DNA of 64,000 bases, taken from NCBI RefSeq assembly GCF_001540865.1, contig NC_033634.1:1354498-1418497 (forward strand). The letters are read 5' to 3'. The DNA is from Ananas comosus (lineage: Eukaryota > Streptophyta > Magnoliopsida > Poales > Bromeliaceae). Shown here one piece after another: positions 60,876 to 64,000 of this stretch (the stretch's first letter is position 1; each line of letters begins with the position of its first letter). A program made the translations under genes and the position numbers. Below the pieces are notes generated by a model. The model worked only from the letters and a program-made list of their open reading frames with translations. It was not told the origin of the DNA and did not search any database.

Positions 60876-61426
60876 GGAGTGGGCTGGTATAGTGGTATGC
60901 TTCTGGAAGCATAGTGCCCTCCGTGCTTCCAAGTTGTTTTCGATGTAGGGACTTTTGAATCGACGATCGGCTCCGTTAGAGTTGATCTAGAGTATTTGAA
61001 GTACCTAAAAAATAAATTTTGTGATTTTTCAATATCATTTACCTAGTGATCGAAGGGGCTCAAAATTAATAATTTTAATGGCCGTGGTGAGCCGCTTGCA
61101 AGTTTAAGGGTGTAGAAATATCCAAATCACATAAAATTTTGATAGAAATTTTTTTATACCATATAAAACAAGATCAATAACTTTGATCTAAAATTTTAAT
61201 GTCATATCATCATATTTTGTAAGATTTTTATTTTCAGCCGTTGATTTTGAGCCACTTCGATCACTAGGCAAATGATATCGAAAAATCGCAAAATTTATTT
61301 TCTAGATACTTCAAATACTCTAGATTAAATCTAACGGAGCCGATTATCGATTCGAAAGTCCGAACATTGAAAACAATTTGGAAGCAGGGAGCGCTCCGTG
61401 CTTCCAAAAGCATACCAGACGCACTC
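60876..61426. mobile_element. Foldback element with long inverted repeats (Mutator-like)
   Basis: Two arms of about 185 bp, 60876-61066 and 61244-61426, are inverted copies of each other (about 85% by eye): shared GGAAGCA, CTTCCAA-TTGTTTTC, GATCGGCTCCGTTAGA-type and CTAGTGATCGAAG blocks. The spacer is about 175 bp and noncoding. A perfect 10-bp direct repeat GTCAAATGAT flanks it (60866-60875 and 61427-61436); 9-10 bp is typical of Mutator-like elements. The left end has a small local duplication (TGGTATAGTGGTATG). Confidence 0.8.
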
Positions 61427-61436
61427 GTCAAATGAT

Positions 61437-62673
61437 ATGATAGGTGTGGGAGCTAATAATTGTAATTATTTTTTTTTGGTGAATTATTTTATATTTTCCC
61501 TTTTCTTCTTGGCTTAAGAAACTTATTAATTTGACTTGGATATTTAACAAAGCTCATAATTATCTGGCTTGTCACATGATTTATTGCAGTGTGGAAACAG
61601 CAAATTTGTATTAGACAATAATGTTGTATATTATTGGACAAACATTACATTTTTCTTTTTTAATATGGCATTATATTGCAGTGTTGCTTCCCTTTTGTTA
61701 GATCTATGTATACAATGGAGTAAACTCTTTTTTTATTATTATTATTTCTGTGATTGTAATCTTTCCAAACAATGATATTTTGTAAGAATTTTCAGAGATT
61801 GTACCTTAAAAATGGATTTAATTTGAAGAGGTACATAACTTTACAGGATATAAATAAATTTTTTCTGTAAATTCTTGTGTTGCGTACGTTTGTATTTTTG
61901 AAATAAAAAAGATGAATGTTGAATCAACCCATTTAGTATGTTTGTGATGAACCGGGAAATTAATTGCACATCATGTCACATCTAGGATACAACTCGATCG
62001 AAAAATATATATAGCTATGTACTTAAATGTTTTTGCCTCACTCTCTGCTATATAAAAATTATTATATTTTTCCTTCATATAGAACCTTCTAGATGATTAT
62101 AGTTTATTCTAGAAGGTCAAAGTCCACTCTTTCTCATTCTAATGTACAATATATGACATAAGTGACATTAGAATTTTCTGCAAATAGTCTTTGTTGCAAG
62201 GCTCCACTTTGGTCAATATAGTTGGAAGCTTCTGAAATGGTCTTAGGTTTTCTCCAATTTTGATCAAACATTTGTAGAACATCATTGAAATTTTCTATGT
62301 TTTGTTCATCCAAAATTCGACGCATTCAATGAGATATATATAAGGAAAGAAATTCGCAATCGTATACACATCAGCTTCAATTTTCTTTTCTTTTCTTTTT
62401 CTAAATTTTGTTTAATTGCATGATGCCAACTTAAATAATTACCTTTTTTTATTAAAAGTATTAAATTTTGATAAATTATTTTGAAAATCTTAAAAATAGA
62501 ATTCTTTAAAGGATATATGATTCTAAAGATAATATATATATATATATATATAGCAGTACAACTATGGGAAGCATGTATTTGAGAAATAAATATCTTCAGG
62601 GATAATTCTACAATTGTCAAAATTATATGCACATTTGACCCAATTTTAGAGTATCATTTTTCTCCTAATCTTA
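61437..62673. other. AT-rich spacer
   Basis: No gene or clear element. A 63-codon minus-strand frame at 62134-62325 looks more protein-like than its surroundings but is not recognised. An AT run lies at 62531-62552. Confidence 0.5.
62531..62552. repeat. (AT)n microsatellite
   Basis: Pure AT dinucleotide run in the AT-rich spacer. Confidence 0.85.
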
Positions 62674-63480
62674 GGGTGTGTGTGGTTCGAAGTCGGAATC
62701 GGAATCGGAATCGCAATCAAAATAAGCTGGAATCGGAATCGGAATTACTCATTACTTAATTCTATTTGGTTCATCACCTGAATCGGAATTGGAATAAACC
62801 ACTCCCATTGTCGGTGTTTGATTCAGGTGGATATAAAAAACGTAATCAAATTAATATACTAACATTATCTTTATAATATATTAATTTAAATTCAAATTAA
62901 AAATTAAATATTAAAAATTTACATCAAAATTTTGAAATAATGTCAAAATTTTAAATCTATTTTTTTAAAAAAAAATTAAACTTTGAAGTTGAGTGGATAA
63001 TTCAAAATATAAAACTAAATTTTGATTTATTCAAATTCAAACTTAAAATTACAATTTAAATTTTAATTTGAATCTATAAATTTAATTTAAGTTTGAAATA
63101 AAATTTGAATAAAACTTTATATAAATTAAAATTTAATTTAAATTCAAATTCATAAGATAGATTCGAAATACTTGATTAAATTTTAATTTTTAATTTAGGT
63201 TTAAATTAAAATTTAAAATTATATATTTAATTTTTAAATTTTAACTCATATTTTAATTAAAAAAGTTGAAAAAATAAATTTAATCCGAATAAATATCCAT
63301 TCCGTCCGGATTCAACTTTTAATCCGACCTCCCGGATTGAAAAAAGAGGAAATTGGGGAATTCTCATTCCACTCGGGAATCGGAATCGGAATGGGACTCC
63401 CGCGTACCAAACATTTACAAACAGATTTGCCCATTTCAATTCCGATTTCAGGGTGAAAAAGAAGCGAACCAAACACGTTC
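62674..63480. mobile_element. Harbinger-like MITE, 807 bp
   Basis: Ends are inverted: left GGGTGTGTGTGGTTCGAAG, right in reverse complement GAACGTGTTTGGTTCGCTTC. It is flanked by the 3-bp repeat TTA (62671-62673 and 63481-63483), as for PIF/Harbinger elements. Near both ends are GGAATC/GATTCC repeats (TCGGAATCGGAATCGGAAT on the left), and the middle is very AT-rich. It has no coding capacity. Confidence 0.75.
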
Positions 63481-63483
63481 TTA

Positions 63484-64000
63484 ATGCCTATAATAATAAT
63501 GAACAAAGTGATTCATATACATACATGGAACTCTGTTTTGTTTTTTTTTTTAAGAAGTTTTTTATTTATATCACCAATTAAGAATCTATATATATTTATT
63601 CCTATTTTGGCAATAGATATCTCCAATTTTATGCTTCTTATTATGGTGATGATGAATCTAAAGATGGATGCTGAGGCTTTAAGATTGGCTCTTTGAACCT
63701 TTCTATTTATTTTATTTTCGTACCCCTTATTAGAGAAGCTTAAATATGGTGTCTAGATGCATCTAATGACCTATATTTTATTGTTTAGAATATTTTCCAA
63801 AACAAACCCTTACGAGAATCGTTGTACGTACCATAAGTGTTTGTAAATTTTATATCCCTTTATCATATAACTCGCAAATTCTTTTGAATATTTGATATTA
63901 AAAAAAATAATAAGACAATGCCTCGTCCCGAGAAAGTAACTACTAAGCTTTTCTGGGATGAATGGGTAGTATTACTCAAAACATTAATTCAGAATAGTAA
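63484..64000. other. AT-rich window edge
   Basis: No gene or element is recognised. Short frames here are AT-rich and without domains. Confidence 0.5.

Noticed and set aside
1..64000. CRISPR arrays, bacterial operons, ribosome binding sites
   Set aside because: The window is plant nuclear DNA; the direct repeats seen are microsatellites, local duplications or transposon ends.

Overview
This is nuclear DNA of a flowering plant. The genes are intron-rich with GT-AG introns, coding GC is higher than in the AT-rich spacers, 5' leaders are CT-rich, and plant transposons (SINE, LINE, TRIM, copia solo LTRs, MITEs) are common. GC-rich first exons and the retroelement types suggest a monocot, possibly a non-grass such as pineapple, but the species is an inference and is not shown by the sequence.

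Nine protein genes can be rebuilt exon by exon. In order: the 3' end of a GPI-type GH17 beta-1,3-glucanase with an X8 domain (+, 1-956); a Raf-like C-group kinase (-, 1832-5738); a two-thioredoxin nucleoredoxin (+, 11058-12651); a USP-domain cytoplasmic receptor-like kinase (+, 14244-19770); the 26S proteasome subunit RPN2/PSMD1 (+, 21301-27888); the nucleoporin NUP88/MOS7 (-, 28921-34313); galacturonokinase (+, 37096-44437); a small reticulon-domain protein (-, 45282-48280); and a bromodomain-NET (BET/GTE) factor (+, 53977-56320). Frames match across every predicted junction. A tenth, weaker candidate is a 23-codon His/Met/Cys-rich ORF at 51357-51428 behind a splice-acceptor-like site.

The genes do not form one pathway. 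They are housekeeping and signalling genes: cell wall (GH17, galacturonokinase), signalling (two kinases), redox (nucleoredoxin), protein turnover (RPN2), nuclear transport (NUP88), ER shape (reticulon) and chromatin reading (GTE). The first four resemble, from memory, a neighbourhood on Arabidopsis chromosome 4, so the left part may be old conserved synteny.

The spacers hold the more unusual structure. At 7.4-10.6 kb there are three tRNA-like SINE copies, two with clear target-site duplications, beside a 5'-truncated LINE with a perfect 19-bp duplication. SINE and LINE seem to share a 3' tail that can form a small hairpin. A 292-bp TRIM-like element with a tRNA-Met primer site lies in the Raf-kinase intron. 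Two copia-type solo LTRs, two TAA/TTA-flanked Harbinger-like MITEs, a TA-flanked MITE and a 551-bp Mutator-like foldback complete the set. Three single Ns mark assembly joins; one of them separates two near-identical 182-bp units.

The right end (56.4-64 kb) is AT-rich and I find no convincing gene in it.
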